From Mesorhizobium sp. C432A (GTDB lineage: Bacteria > Pseudomonadota > Alphaproteobacteria > Rhizobiales > Rhizobiaceae), in the NCBI RefSeq assembly GCF_030323145.1, contig NZ_CP100470.1:3079001-3143000 (forward strand): a stretch of DNA of 64,000 nucleotides, in the 5' to 3' direction. The notes under the pieces are model-generated. The model saw only the letters and a program-made list of their open reading frames with translations, was not told where the DNA came from and did not search any database. Below are positions 20,035 to 30,735 of the stretch, piece by piece (the first letter of the stretch is position 1; each line of letters opens with the position of its first letter). Both the position numbers and the translations under genes were made by a program.

Positions 20035-20648
20035 TGGCGCAATCGCTGACCCGGCTGAAGGAGAGCCCGTCGCAGACCGCCGGGCCCTACGTGCATATCG
20101 GGCTGACGCCGAATTTCGGCGGTATCGGCGGCGTCTACCCGACAGACCTGGGCGCCACGATGCTCAACGACAACGCCAAGGGCGACCGCATCGGTTTGCG
20201 CATTCGCGTGCTCGACGGCACCGGCACGCCGCTCAGGGATGCGTTGATCGAGATCTGGCAGGCGGATGCCAATGGCTTCTACAATTCGCCGGCCGAATTG
20301 CGCGGCGATGCCGATCCGGATTTTCAGGGCTGGGGCCGTCAGCCGACCGACATGGAAACCGGCCTGTGCAGTTTTCAGACGATCAAGCCGGGACGCGTGC
20401 CGTATGGCGACGGCCGGCTGATGGCGCCGCATATCAGCCTGTGGATCGTCGCCCGCGGCATCAATATCGGCCTCCACACGCGGCTCTATTTCTCCGACGA
20501 GGCCAAGGCCAATGCCGAGGATCCGATCCTGGCCCGCATCGAGCACAAGGTGCGCGTGCCGACGCTGATCGCCGAGCGGCAAGGCGACGACTATATTTTC
20601 GACGTCCATCTCCAGGGGGAGAAGGAAACGGTCTTCTTCGACAGCTGA
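20034..20648 (+). CDS. pcaG: Protocatechuate 3,4-dioxygenase alpha subunit
   Basis: Non-iron subunit, 204 residues, sharing the intradiol dioxygenase fold (TPSQTAGPY-like start as SPSQTAGPYVHIGLTP, then LIEIWQADANG, GWGRQPTD and PHISLWIVARGINI). It lacks the beta-type double-His iron motif, as expected for an alpha subunit. GGAGGG precedes ATG 20034, and its first base is the last base of the pcaH stop. The protein assembles with PcaH. Confidence 0.95.
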   Translation: MAQSLTRLKESPSQTAGPYVHIGLTPNFGGIGGVYPTDLGATMLNDNAKGDRIGLRIRVLDGTGTPLRDALIEIWQADANGFYNSPAELRGDADPDFQGWGRQPTDMETGLCSFQTIKPGRVPYGDGRLMAPHISLWIVARGINIGLHTRLYFSDEAKANAEDPILARIEHKVRVPTLIAERQGDDYIFDVHLQGEKETVFFDS

Positions 20649-20664
20649 CGGAGGAAACCAGCAC

Positions 20665-22889
<2,225 letters not shown>

Positions 22890-22902
22890 GGGCAGTGCGA
22901 TC

Positions 22903-24108
22903 TCAAACCCGTTCGAGCGCCACTGCGATGCCCTGGCCGACGCCGATGCACATGGTGGCGAGCGCATAGCGGGCGCCGCGCTCGCGCAGTTCCAGTGCCG
23001 CGGTGCCAGTGATACGCGCGCCCGACATGCCCAAGGGATGACCAAGCGCGATGGCGCCGCCATTCGGATTAACGTGCTCCGCGTCCTCGGAGATGCCGAG
23101 TTGGCGGAGCACGGCGATGCCTTGGGAGGCGAAAGCTTCGTTGAGCTCGATGACATCGAATTGCTGCGGTGTCAGGCCGAGGCGGGCGCAGAGCTTTTGT
23201 GTCGCCGGGGCAGGGCCGATGCCCATGATGCGTGGCGCCACGCCGGCAGCAGCGCCGCCGAGGACGCGGGCGATCGGCGTCAGGCCGTATTTTTTCACAG
23301 CCGCTTCGGAGGCGATGATCAGCGCTGCCGCGCCGTCATTGACGCCGGACGCGTTGCCGGCGGTGACGGTGCCGCCCTGGCGGAACGGCGTCGGCAATTT
23401 GGCTAGCGACTCGACCGTGGTGCCGGCGCGGGGATGCTCATCCTTCGATACGATAATCGCATCGCCCTTTTTCTGTGGGATCGTCACCGGGGTAATCTCC
23501 TTCGCCAGCCGGCCATTGGCCTGTGCCGCGACGGCCTTGTCCTGGCTGCGCACGGCAAAGGCGTCCTGGTCGGCGCGCGACACTGAAAAATCCTCGGCGA
23601 CGTTCTCGCCGGTCTCCGGCATGGAATCGACGCCATACTGTTTCTTCATCAGCGGGTTGATGAAACGCCAGCCGATGGTGGTGTCGTGGATCTCGGCATG
23701 GCGCGAAAAGGCGGTCTCGGCCTTGGGCATGACGAAGGGGGCGCGGCTCATCGATTCGACGCCGCCGGCGATCATCAACTCGGCTTCGCCCGCCTTGATG
23801 GCGCGGGCGGCGATGGTGAGCGCGTCCATGCCGGACCCGCAGAGGCGATTGACGGTCGAGCCTGACACTTCCTGCGGCAATCCGGCGAGCAGGAGCGACA
23901 TGCGCGCGACATTGCGATTGTCCTCGCCGGCCTGGTTGGCGCAGCCATAGACGACGTCGTCGATGGCCTGCCAGTCGATGCCGGAATTGCGCTCGACCAG
24001 CGCCTTCAGCGGAATGGCGCCGAGATCGTCGGCCCGCACCGACGACAGCGAGCCGCCGAAACGGCCGATCGGGGTGCGGATGTAATCGCAGATGAATGCC
24101 TCGGTCAT
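22903..24108 (-). CDS. pcaF: 3-oxoadipyl-CoA thiolase
   Basis: Thiolase of 401 residues splitting beta-ketoadipyl-CoA to succinyl-CoA and acetyl-CoA. The nucleophilic Cys is in VNRLCGSGMDAL (about residue 90); the other catalytic residues are in ALGHPLGMSGAR and TMCIGVGQG near the C-terminus. The start at 24108 is two bases after the pcaJ stop and places MTEAFICDYIRTPIGRFGG at the N-terminus, as in known PcaF. It converges on pobA with 13 bases between stops. Confidence 0.93.
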   Translation of the reverse strand: MTEAFICDYIRTPIGRFGGSLSSVRADDLGAIPLKALVERNSGIDWQAIDDVVYGCANQAGEDNRNVARMSLLLAGLPQEVSGSTVNRLCGSGMDALTIAARAIKAGEAELMIAGGVESMSRAPFVMPKAETAFSRHAEIHDTTIGWRFINPLMKKQYGVDSMPETGENVAEDFSVSRADQDAFAVRSQDKAVAAQANGRLAKEITPVTIPQKKGDAIIVSKDEHPRAGTTVESLAKLPTPFRQGGTVTAGNASGVNDGAAALIIASEAAVKKYGLTPIARVLGGAAAGVAPRIMGIGPAPATQKLCARLGLTPQQFDVIELNEAFASQGIAVLRQLGISEDAEHVNPNGGAIALGHPLGMSGARITGTAALELRERGARYALATMCIGVGQGIAVALERV

Positions 24109-24109
24109 G

Positions 24110-24898
24110 TCATGCAGCCTTTTCTTTTCCGCTTCCCTCATGCGCCGCCTTGGTGCGGGCCTGCAGGTCACGCAATGTCGTCAGCTCGAGTTCCGTCGGC
24201 GCCGGCGTTTCGTCAAGCGCCTCGGCGAACTTTACGATCCAGCCGCAGCTGTCCTGCACCTGCTGCCGCGTCACGCCGGGATGCAGCGACACCACGGTGA
24301 ATTCCTTGCTCATCGGGTCGGGCTTCCAGATGGCGAGGTCGGTGATCAGCAGCGTCGGTCCAGCGGTGTCGATGCCTAGGCGCTGGCGGTGATCGCCCCC
24401 ATCGCCATGGCCGAAGGAGGTGAAGAAGTCGATCTTCTCGACCATGCCGCGCTTGGACTGCGCCATGGTGATGTAGATCTCCTTCGACGAGGTGGCGATC
24501 TCCGGCGCGCCGCCGCCGCCGGGCAGGCGGGTCTTGGGATGCGCATAGTCGCCGATGATGGTGGTGTTGATGTTGCCGAACTTGTCGAGCTGGGCGGCAC
24601 CGAGGAAACCGATCGAAATGCGGCCGCCCTGCAGCCAGTAACGAAACATCTCCGGCACCGAGACGGTCGTGACGGCGGTGTCGCAAAGTTCGCCGTCACC
24701 GATCGACAGCGGCAAAACATCGGGCGCGGTGCCGATGGTGCCGCTTTCATAGATCAGCGTGATGTCGGGCGCATGCGTCAGCCGCGCGACGTTGCAGGCG
24801 GCTGACGGCGCGCCAATGCCGACGAAGCAGACATCGTCGTTTTTCAGGGCTCGGCTGGCGGCAATCGTCATCATCTCATTGGGAGTAAAGCCGCTCAT
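24110..24898 (-). CDS. pcaJ: 3-oxoadipate CoA-transferase subunit B
   Basis: Beta subunit (262 residues) of the succinyl-CoA:3-oxoadipate CoA-transferase. The catalytic Glu that forms the CoA thioester is in IYESGTIGTAP near residue 50. GGRISIGFLGAAQLDKFGN and TRLPGGGGAPEIAT are typical of the subunit. The start overlaps the pcaI stop by ATGA. Its partner gene pcaI is frameshifted, so as assembled the enzyme would be incomplete. Confidence 0.92.
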   Translation of the reverse strand: MSGFTPNEMMTIAASRALKNDDVCFVGIGAPSAACNVARLTHAPDITLIYESGTIGTAPDVLPLSIGDGELCDTAVTTVSVPEMFRYWLQGGRISIGFLGAAQLDKFGNINTTIIGDYAHPKTRLPGGGGAPEIATSSKEIYITMAQSKRGMVEKIDFFTSFGHGDGGDHRQRLGIDTAGPTLLITDLAIWKPDPMSKEFTVVSLHPGVTRQQVQDSCGWIVKFAEALDETPAPTELELTTLRDLQARTKAAHEGSGKEKAA

Positions 24899-25751
24899 CC
24901 CGCGCTCCTCAGATGCTTTACGCGGCCGGCGAAATCGTCCGCCGTGCGATCGAGGACATTGGCCTGCATCCAGGTCTGGAATTTTTCACGGTCGGCGGCG
25001 ATGTCGTCCCATTCGAGATAGGCGGCGTTGTCCCTGGCATAGTAGCCGTGCGTGTAGGAGGGATGCGAACCGCCTGATACCACCGAGATCGCAGCGATGG
25101 TCCAGCGCGGCAGCACGGTGAGGTTGGGATGCAGGTCGTCGAAATTGTCGACGACTTCCTCTACCGTCACCACGGCGCGCTTGGCCGCGAGCACCGCTTC
25201 CTTCTGGATGCCGATAATGCCTTCGACCAGAACATTGCCTTTTTGTCGGCCTTCTGAGCGTGGATGAAGGTCACGTCCGGTCGGATGGAAGGAACGGCGG
25301 CAAGCACCTCGCCGGTGAACGGGCAGGTGACCGAGCGGATGTTGGGATTGACTGCCGCCAGCCCGGCGCCGCGATAGCCGCGGAAAACCGCGCAGGGCAG
25401 GCCGGCCGCGCCCGCCTCATAGGCGTTGGCCATGCCGGCATGGCTGTGCTCCTCGATCTCGATCGCCCGGGGAAAGCCGTTCTCGATGGCATCGCGGGCG
25501 CGGCGCAGCAGGCCGACGCCGGGATTGCCGACATAGGAGAAGATGATCTTCTTCGCCATGCCCATGCCGATCATCTGGTCGTAGATCAGGTCGGGGGTCA
25601 TTCGGATGAGGGTGAGGTCGCGAAAGCCCTGGCGGATCGCCTCATGCGCCGCCGCCGTCGGGATCAGATGGGTGAAGCCTTCGAAGGCGACCGTGTCGCC
25701 ATCGTGCAGGTTCTCCGCCACGGCCTGTTTGAGGCGCAGGAATTTGACCAT
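24895..25751 (-). pseudogene. pcaI: 3-oxoadipate CoA-transferase subunit A, frameshifted
   Basis: The start ATG 25751 opens a frame with FLRLKQAVAENLHDGDTVA and continues normally to IHAQKADKK, then reads unrelated residues from about base 25240. A second frame resumes with VLAAKRAVVTVEEVVDNFD and runs to 24895. Adding one G to the AAAAAGG run at about 25237-25244 (minus strand) would restore ADKKGNVLVEGIIGIQKEAV, the expected PcaI sequence. Everything else in the pathway is intact, so a sequencing slip in a homopolymer is as likely as a real null mutation. The promoter region upstream holds a palindrome suited to PcaR. Confidence 0.88.
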
Positions 25752-25768
25752 CGCAGAAAACTCCAAAA

Positions 25769-25783
25769 GTTCGTATTGCGAAC
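25769..25783. promoter_or_regulatory. Palindrome between pcaI and pcaR, probable PcaR operator
   Basis: GTTCG-TATTG-CGAAC is a perfect 5-bp inverted repeat in the 108-base divergent gap. It lies 18 bases upstream of the pcaI start and 77 bases upstream of the pcaR start. Its form is like the operators described for IclR-type Pca regulators. Assignment to PcaR is by position and shape. Confidence 0.6.
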
Positions 25784-25859
25784 ATTTGTTTTGTATGAGA
25801 TATTTTTACATCGCGCCGCCGAGACGAGTCAAGGCGGCGCATTGTCTTGCGGAGGCCGC

Positions 25860-26630
25860 ATGGAGGACGAGGCAACGACGCGCGACCATGTCGGCTCGCT
25901 GGAGCGCGGCCTTGCAGTCATGGAGATACTGGCCAGGCATCCGGCGGGCTTGACACTGACCGAAATGGCGGAGGAGGCGGGGCTGACCCGCGCCGGCGCG
26001 CGTCGCTTCCTGCTGACGCTGACCGCCACCGGCTATGCCACGCAATCCGGCCGGCAGTTTTCGCTATCGCCGCGCCTGCTCACCATCGTGCGCTCTTGGC
26101 TCGGCGGCGCCTCGCTGTGGACATTCGCGGCATCCATCATGCGCGACGTCGCGGGCCAGTTCGACGAGGCCTGTAACGCGGCGGTGCTGTCGGGCGAGGA
26201 AGTCGTCTATGTCGCGCGCATTCCTGGCCGCCGCATCCTCAGCGTTTCGCTCGATGTCGGCACCAGGCTGCCGGCGCATTGCACCTCGATGGGGCGCGTC
26301 CTGCTTGCGGGGCTGGGCGCGGATGAGCTGAAGGCCTTCCTTGCAGAAGCCAAGATCGAACGGCGGACGCCGAAGACGATCACCAGCCGCGCCGCGCTGG
26401 CCAAGGCCATCGACGCGGCGAGGGCGGATGGCTTTGCCGTCGTCGATGAAGAGCTGGAGCTCGGCCTGCGCTCGATCGCCGTGCCGATCTGTGACCGCGC
26501 GGGCAAGACCGTCGCGGCGATCAACGTCTCGACCCAGTCGGCGCGGTTCTCCGTCGAGGCGATGGAGCGGGATATCCTGCCGGCGCTGGGGAAGGCCAAG
26601 CGACGGATCGAGGAATTTTTCTTCGTGTGA
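25860..26630 (+). CDS. pcaR: IclR-type regulator PcaR of the beta-ketoadipate pathway
   Basis: IclR family protein of 256 residues. The N-terminal winged helix (about 10-75) reads SLERGLAVMEILARHPAGLT then LTRAGARRFLLTL. The C-terminal IclR effector domain includes LPAHCTSMGRVLLA and DEELELGLRSIAVP. ATG 25860 has GCGGAGG five bases upstream. It is divergent from pcaIJF, the operon that PcaR activates in Agrobacterium and Pseudomonas in response to beta-ketoadipate. Confidence 0.92.
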   Translation: MEDEATTRDHVGSLERGLAVMEILARHPAGLTLTEMAEEAGLTRAGARRFLLTLTATGYATQSGRQFSLSPRLLTIVRSWLGGASLWTFAASIMRDVAGQFDEACNAAVLSGEEVVYVARIPGRRILSVSLDVGTRLPAHCTSMGRVLLAGLGADELKAFLAEAKIERRTPKTITSRAALAKAIDAARADGFAVVDEELELGLRSIAVPICDRAGKTVAAINVSTQSARFSVEAMERDILPALGKAKRRIEEFFFV

Positions 26631-26775
26631 GCGCAAGGCTAATCGCCTGAGGGAAGCGCTGCCCCCGCTCTGTCTCGGAGACGGGACGCCCTGCGCGGTT
26701 CGCGTCGCCATGCGAACAAACGATGCCCGGGGCACCTCCTGAGCACAACGCATATGCGTGAATCCAAATATATCG

Positions 26776-26832
26776 TTGACGTCGCCCTTCAACTCCAATA
26801 TCGAACAGGACTATACAGGTTTACTGAACAGG
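26776..26832 (+). promoter_or_regulatory. Repeat-containing promoter region of the GntR gene
   Basis: GAACAGG occurs at 26803-26809 and 26826-26832 with a related TACAGG at 26814-26819, giving spacings of about 11-12 bases, one helical turn. TTGACG at 26776 and TTCAAC at 26788 are possible -35 elements, and TATACA at 26812 a possible -10. The repeats overlap that -10, which suits a repressor site, perhaps for the GntR protein encoded eight bases further on. Confidence 0.4.
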
Positions 26833-26839
26833 TACCCAT

Positions 26840-27565
26840 ATGAAGCGGCGCGCGGTTCAACTGTCTCCCGGCACGGGCAAGCCCGAGCAGATCGCCACCG
26901 TTCTCGAACATGAGATCCGCTCCGGCGTGCTTGGCTTCGGCGACCGCCTGCAAAGCGAGAACGAACTCGTCCAGCGCTTTTCCGTCAGCCGCAACACGGT
27001 CCGCAAGGGCCTCGAGGAGTTGTCCAGCCGTGGGCTGATCACGACCAAGGTCGGCATCGGCTCCTTCGTCACTTTCGACGGCAAGCCGGTCGATGACAGC
27101 ATTGGCTGGTCGCGGGCGCTGGCCAATGCCGGCGCCAATGCCGAGACGCGGACGCTGCGGCTTGAAGTGATCGAGGATGCCGATCTTGCCGCGCTGCTTG
27201 GCATCGAAAGCCCGTTCTTCATCGCCGTCGACCGGGTGCGCACCAATGCTAGCGACGGCCATGCGATCTCCATCGAACGCAGCCGCCTGCCGCTGTCGCC
27301 CGAACTGGAGGACGTGCCGCTGCGCGGTCTGCGCGAAGGCTCGCTGCACCAGACGCTGCGCGGCGCCGGCCTCATCCCAGACCATGGCGAGGAATGGGTC
27401 GGCATCGAGATGCTGAATGCCGAAGACGCCGCCATTCTCGGCTGCCCGCAAGGCACGCCGTTCCTGCGCGGACGCCGGCTGACGCGTGCGGCCGACGACC
27501 GGCCGATCGAATATGTAACCAGCCTGCTCAACCCGGCGCATTTCGCGCTGCATATGAGGTTTTGA
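26840..27565 (+). CDS. GntR family regulator, HutC/UTRA type
   Basis: Regulator of 241 residues. The N-terminal winged helix (about 15-75) reads SENELVQRFSVSRNTVRKGL then EELSSRGLITTKVGIGSFV. The C-terminal UTRA domain (about 95-240) has LEDVPLRGLREGSLHQTLR and FLRGRRLTRAADDRPIEYV. UTRA domains bind small metabolites such as sugar phosphates or amino acids. It is first in a run of same-strand genes beginning with the ADP-ribosylglycohydrolase three bases later, and so probably controls them. Confidence 0.9.
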   Translation: MKRRAVQLSPGTGKPEQIATVLEHEIRSGVLGFGDRLQSENELVQRFSVSRNTVRKGLEELSSRGLITTKVGIGSFVTFDGKPVDDSIGWSRALANAGANAETRTLRLEVIEDADLAALLGIESPFFIAVDRVRTNASDGHAISIERSRLPLSPELEDVPLRGLREGSLHQTLRGAGLIPDHGEEWVGIEMLNAEDAAILGCPQGTPFLRGRRLTRAADDRPIEYVTSLLNPAHFALHMRF

Positions 27566-27568
27566 GCG

Positions 27569-28603
27569 ATGCCGGACAGAACCAACGACACGCTCGATCG
27601 CGCCATGGGCGCGCTTGTCGGTGGGGCGCTCGGTGATGCGCTGGGCATGCCGACGCAGCTTCTGTCGCCAGCGCGGATCGCCGAGCTATACGGCCATGTC
27701 GAGGATTTCGTGGCGCCGTTTGCCGATCATCCGGTGTCGAAGGGGCTCGTTGCCGGCACCATCACCGACGATACCGAACAGGCGCTGCTGCTTGGTCGCA
27801 TTCTGGTCCAGTCCGGCGACCGCTTCGATCATGCGCGCTGGGTGAACGCACTGCTCGACTGGGAGCGCGAGGTCAAGGCGCGCGGTAGCTATGACCTGCT
27901 GGGACCATCGACCAAGCGCGCCATCGACGCCATCAATGACGGCGTGCCGGCGGAAGAGGCGGGAAGCCGGGGCGACACCAATGGCGCGGCCATGCGCATC
28001 GCGCCGGTCGGCATCATGATGCCGCTGGAACCGCTCGACGCTTTCGTCGCCAAGGTGGCCGAAACTTGCCGTGCCACGCACAACACCTCGATCGCCATCG
28101 CTTCGGCCGCAGCAGTTGCCGCCGCCGCCAGCCACGGCGTCGCCGGTGGCGACTGGCGTGCCGCTTCCGACAGCGCGGTAGCAGCCGCGCGGCGAGGCGC
28201 CCGGCTCGGACATTGGGTGACTGGTGGCGATATCGCCGCGCGTATCGCCTGGGCGCAGGAGCTCGTGCGCGGCAAGACCATGCGGGATGCGATCGGGCTC
28301 ATCACCGATCTCGTCGGCACCGGTGTGGCCAGCCAGGAGTCCGTGCCGGCAGCTTTCGCCGTGCTTGAAGTCGCGCAGGGCGATCCCTGGCAAGCGGCAA
28401 TCATCAGCGCCAATCTCGGCGGCGACACCGACACGATCGGCGCGATTGCCTCAGGCATGGCCGGCGCCTGCGTCGGCTTTTCGCAACTGCCGCAACAACA
28501 CATTGCCGGGCTCGTCGGCATAGATATGGGGGAGGTGCGCTCGCTTGCCGAAGACCTCGTCGCGGCGCGCACGGCAAAGGCCAGCAAGGATGCCGCGGCA
28601 TGA
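27569..28603 (+). CDS. ADP-ribosylglycohydrolase (DraG/ARH) family protein
   Basis: Di-magnesium N-glycosidase family protein of 344 residues. The three metal-site motifs are present: GTITDDTEQALL near residue 65, RGDTNGAAMRIAPVG near 135, and NLGGDTDTIGAIASGMAGA near 285. Known members remove ADP-ribose from arginine in proteins such as nitrogenase reductase (DraG), or cleave related N-glycosides. No DraT gene or nitrogenase genes lie here. Tight linkage to a PfkB kinase (four-base overlap) and an uptake system instead suggests cleavage of an imported N-glycoside or nucleoside-like compound. That role is inference. Confidence 0.88.
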   Translation: MPDRTNDTLDRAMGALVGGALGDALGMPTQLLSPARIAELYGHVEDFVAPFADHPVSKGLVAGTITDDTEQALLLGRILVQSGDRFDHARWVNALLDWEREVKARGSYDLLGPSTKRAIDAINDGVPAEEAGSRGDTNGAAMRIAPVGIMMPLEPLDAFVAKVAETCRATHNTSIAIASAAAVAAAASHGVAGGDWRAASDSAVAAARRGARLGHWVTGGDIAARIAWAQELVRGKTMRDAIGLITDLVGTGVASQESVPAAFAVLEVAQGDPWQAAIISANLGGDTDTIGAIASGMAGACVGFSQLPQQHIAGLVGIDMGEVRSLAEDLVAARTAKASKDAAA

Positions 28604-29574
28604 GTGGGCGTCTGGTCCATATCGGCAGCGCCGTCGTCGACTATGTCTACCGCATCGACGCCTTGCCGGCGCCGGGCTGCGAGAAGACCGCGTCGAGCTT
28701 TGCGCAGGTCGCCGGCGGTGGCTTCAACATGATGGTCGCGGCCAGCCGCACCGGCATGATGGTGGTGTTCGGCGGCCAGCTCGGCAGCGGACCGAATGGC
28801 GATTTTTTGCGCGCCGCGTTTGCGGCCGAAGGCATCATAACGCTGACGTCGCCATCGCCGGTCATGGACAGCGGCAATTGCGTCGCCATGATCTCCGGGG
28901 ATGCCGAGCGCACCTTCGTGTCGTGGCCCGGTGCGGAGAGCATTCTCAGCCTCGAGATGATGAGGCCCGTGGTGGTCGCGCCTGATGATTGGGTGTTCAC
29001 GTCGGGCTATACGCTGAGCTATTCCGGCAGCCGCGACGCGCTGACCGACTGGATCGAGGCGCTGCCAGAAAACATTCCCTTCGTTTTCGATCCAACGCCG
29101 GTCATCGCGGATATCCCACGTCCCATCCTGTCGCGGGTGCTTGCCCGTACGACATGGCTGAGCTGCAACATGACGGAAGCGGTCGAGATCGCTGGGCAAG
29201 GCGATGTCGAGGCACTCGCCGCCCGGCTGCTCGCCGACCACTGCCCAAAGGCCGAAGGCGTCGTTATCCGCGCCGGCGCCAAGGGCTGTTTCGTGAGGTT
29301 GGTCAATGGCGAGACGCAGACCATTGCCAGCTTCAAGGTCGATGCCATCGACACCAATGGCGCCGGCGACACCCATATCGGCGGTTTCGTCAGTGCACTC
29401 TCGCGCGGCGTGCATCCCTTCGAGGCGGCGCGCTATGCCAATGCGGCGGCAGCACTTTCCGTCACCCGCCATGGCGGCTCATCGGCGCCGACCGACAGCG
29501 AGATCCAGATTTTCCTGAGCCAGGCCGCCACGGGCGAGCCGGGCCAGAACCAGAAGGCCCATCAGACAGCCTGA
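28600..29574 (+). CDS. PfkB/ribokinase family sugar kinase
   Basis: Cytoplasmic ATP-dependent kinase of 324 residues. The N-terminal glycine motif is GGGFNMMVAASRTG, and the C-terminal signature DTNGAGDTHIGGFVSAL holds the catalytic Asp. Ribokinase, adenosine kinase and pseudouridine kinase (YeiC) belong to this family. The start overlaps the hydrolase stop as ATGA. The pairing suggests that the sugar or nucleoside released by the hydrolase is phosphorylated here. The actual substrate is unknown. Confidence 0.9.
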   Translation: MSGRLVHIGSAVVDYVYRIDALPAPGCEKTASSFAQVAGGGFNMMVAASRTGMMVVFGGQLGSGPNGDFLRAAFAAEGIITLTSPSPVMDSGNCVAMISGDAERTFVSWPGAESILSLEMMRPVVVAPDDWVFTSGYTLSYSGSRDALTDWIEALPENIPFVFDPTPVIADIPRPILSRVLARTTWLSCNMTEAVEIAGQGDVEALAARLLADHCPKAEGVVIRAGAKGCFVRLVNGETQTIASFKVDAIDTNGAGDTHIGGFVSALSRGVHPFEAARYANAAAALSVTRHGGSSAPTDSEIQIFLSQAATGEPGQNQKAHQTA

Positions 29575-29607
29575 CCCGCCAAGCGGGCAAACAAGAGAGG
29601 AACGAAC

Positions 29608-30669
29608 ATGCGCATGCCAAGACTGACTGCCCTGCTGACGGCGACCGCCGTCATCACCTCCGCGCTCACGCTGGCCGCCAGTGCCGCCGAAGTGCATGTG
29701 CTCAACTGGAAGGGCTACGGCGCCGACGAGCCGTGGGCGATCGAAGCCTTCGAAAAGGCGACCGGCAACAAGGTCGTCAACGACTTCTTCAATTCCGAAC
29801 AGGAAATGCTGACCAAGATCCGCACCAATCCGGGCCTCTATGACGTGGTCATGATCAACGCCGCCTTCAACGATCAGGCGATGGCGGAAAAGCTGATCCA
29901 GCCGATCGATGTCTCGAAGCTGCCGAACTATGCCGACATCAGCAAGGACAAGGCGCAATCGCCGATGCTCGACCATGACGGCAAGGTCTATGGCGTGCCG
30001 TGGGTGTGGGGCCTGACGGCGCTGGCAATCAACGAAAAGTCCTTCGACAAGCCACCGACCTCGATCGCCGAAATGTGGGACCCAGCGCATAAGGGCCGGG
30101 TCGTCATTCGCGACGACGCTGTCGAAGCGGTGCAGTTCGGCGCCATCGCCACCGGTCAGAATATCAACGACATCAAGGATATGGAAGCGGTCAAGGCGAA
30201 GCTGACCTCGCTGATGCCGCAGATCAAGACGTTCTGGAGCTCGGAGAACGACTGGAACCAGATGGTCGCCTCCAACCAGATCGACATCGGCACCTATTGG
30301 AGCGGCTCGGCCGACCGTGCCAAGACGCATTTCAAGCTGCCGGTCTCGCTGGTCGTTCCGCAGGAAGGCGCCGTCGCCTGGCTCGACGCGTTCTCTATTC
30401 CCGTGGGCTCGAAGAATGTCGAGGGTGCGCAGGCCTTCATCAACTGGATGATCGATCCGAAATTCTATGTCGAATGGGTCACCAAGGTCGGCGCGCCGGT
30501 GTCGGCCAACACCAAGGCGGTGGAAGCGCTGCCTGAAGACTCCTTCAACCGCAAGGTGATGGGCGATCCCGAGGTGGCCAAGCGCATCCAGTTCCAGGCG
30601 CCGATCACCGACGCGCAGCGCGAGGCCTATCTGGCGCTGTGGCAGCAGCTCAAAGTCGACGTGAAGTAA
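29608..30669 (+). CDS. Spermidine/putrescine-type (PotD-like) periplasmic binding protein
   Basis: Binding protein of 353 residues with a Sec signal peptide (positive MRMPR, hydrophobic core, cleavage after ASAA near residue 28). The mature part begins EVHVLNWKGYGADEPWAIEA and contains YDVVMINAAFNDQAM and GVPWVWGLTALAIN, typical of PotD-like family members that bind polyamines, aminoethylphosphonate, opines or other solutes. GAGAGGAACG precedes the ATG. It is the first gene of a PotDBCA set, and a stable hairpin follows it. Confidence 0.9.
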   Translation: MRMPRLTALLTATAVITSALTLAASAAEVHVLNWKGYGADEPWAIEAFEKATGNKVVNDFFNSEQEMLTKIRTNPGLYDVVMINAAFNDQAMAEKLIQPIDVSKLPNYADISKDKAQSPMLDHDGKVYGVPWVWGLTALAINEKSFDKPPTSIAEMWDPAHKGRVVIRDDAVEAVQFGAIATGQNINDIKDMEAVKAKLTSLMPQIKTFWSSENDWNQMVASNQIDIGTYWSGSADRAKTHFKLPVSLVVPQEGAVAWLDAFSIPVGSKNVEGAQAFINWMIDPKFYVEWVTKVGAPVSANTKAVEALPEDSFNRKVMGDPEVAKRIQFQAPITDAQREAYLALWQQLKVDVK

Positions 30670-30683
30670 CGCTCACGTCCGGA

Positions 30684-30708
30684 CCAGCCGGCGGTTGGCG
30701 CCGGCTGG
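30684..30708 (+). terminator. Hairpin between binding-protein and permease genes
   Basis: CCAGCCGGCG and CGCCGGCTGG form a 10-bp stem around GTTGG, 15 bases after the binding-protein stop. It could protect the 3' end of the binding-protein message or cause partial termination, raising its level over the permeases. No U-tract follows. Confidence 0.5.
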
Positions 30709-30735
30709 CCCTTCAATCCTGGGGAGGAGGGTATC

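Noticed and set aside
27569..28603. Assignment of the hydrolase as nitrogenase-regulating DraG
   Set aside because: No draT or nif gene is present and the operon is catabolic; only the family is supported.
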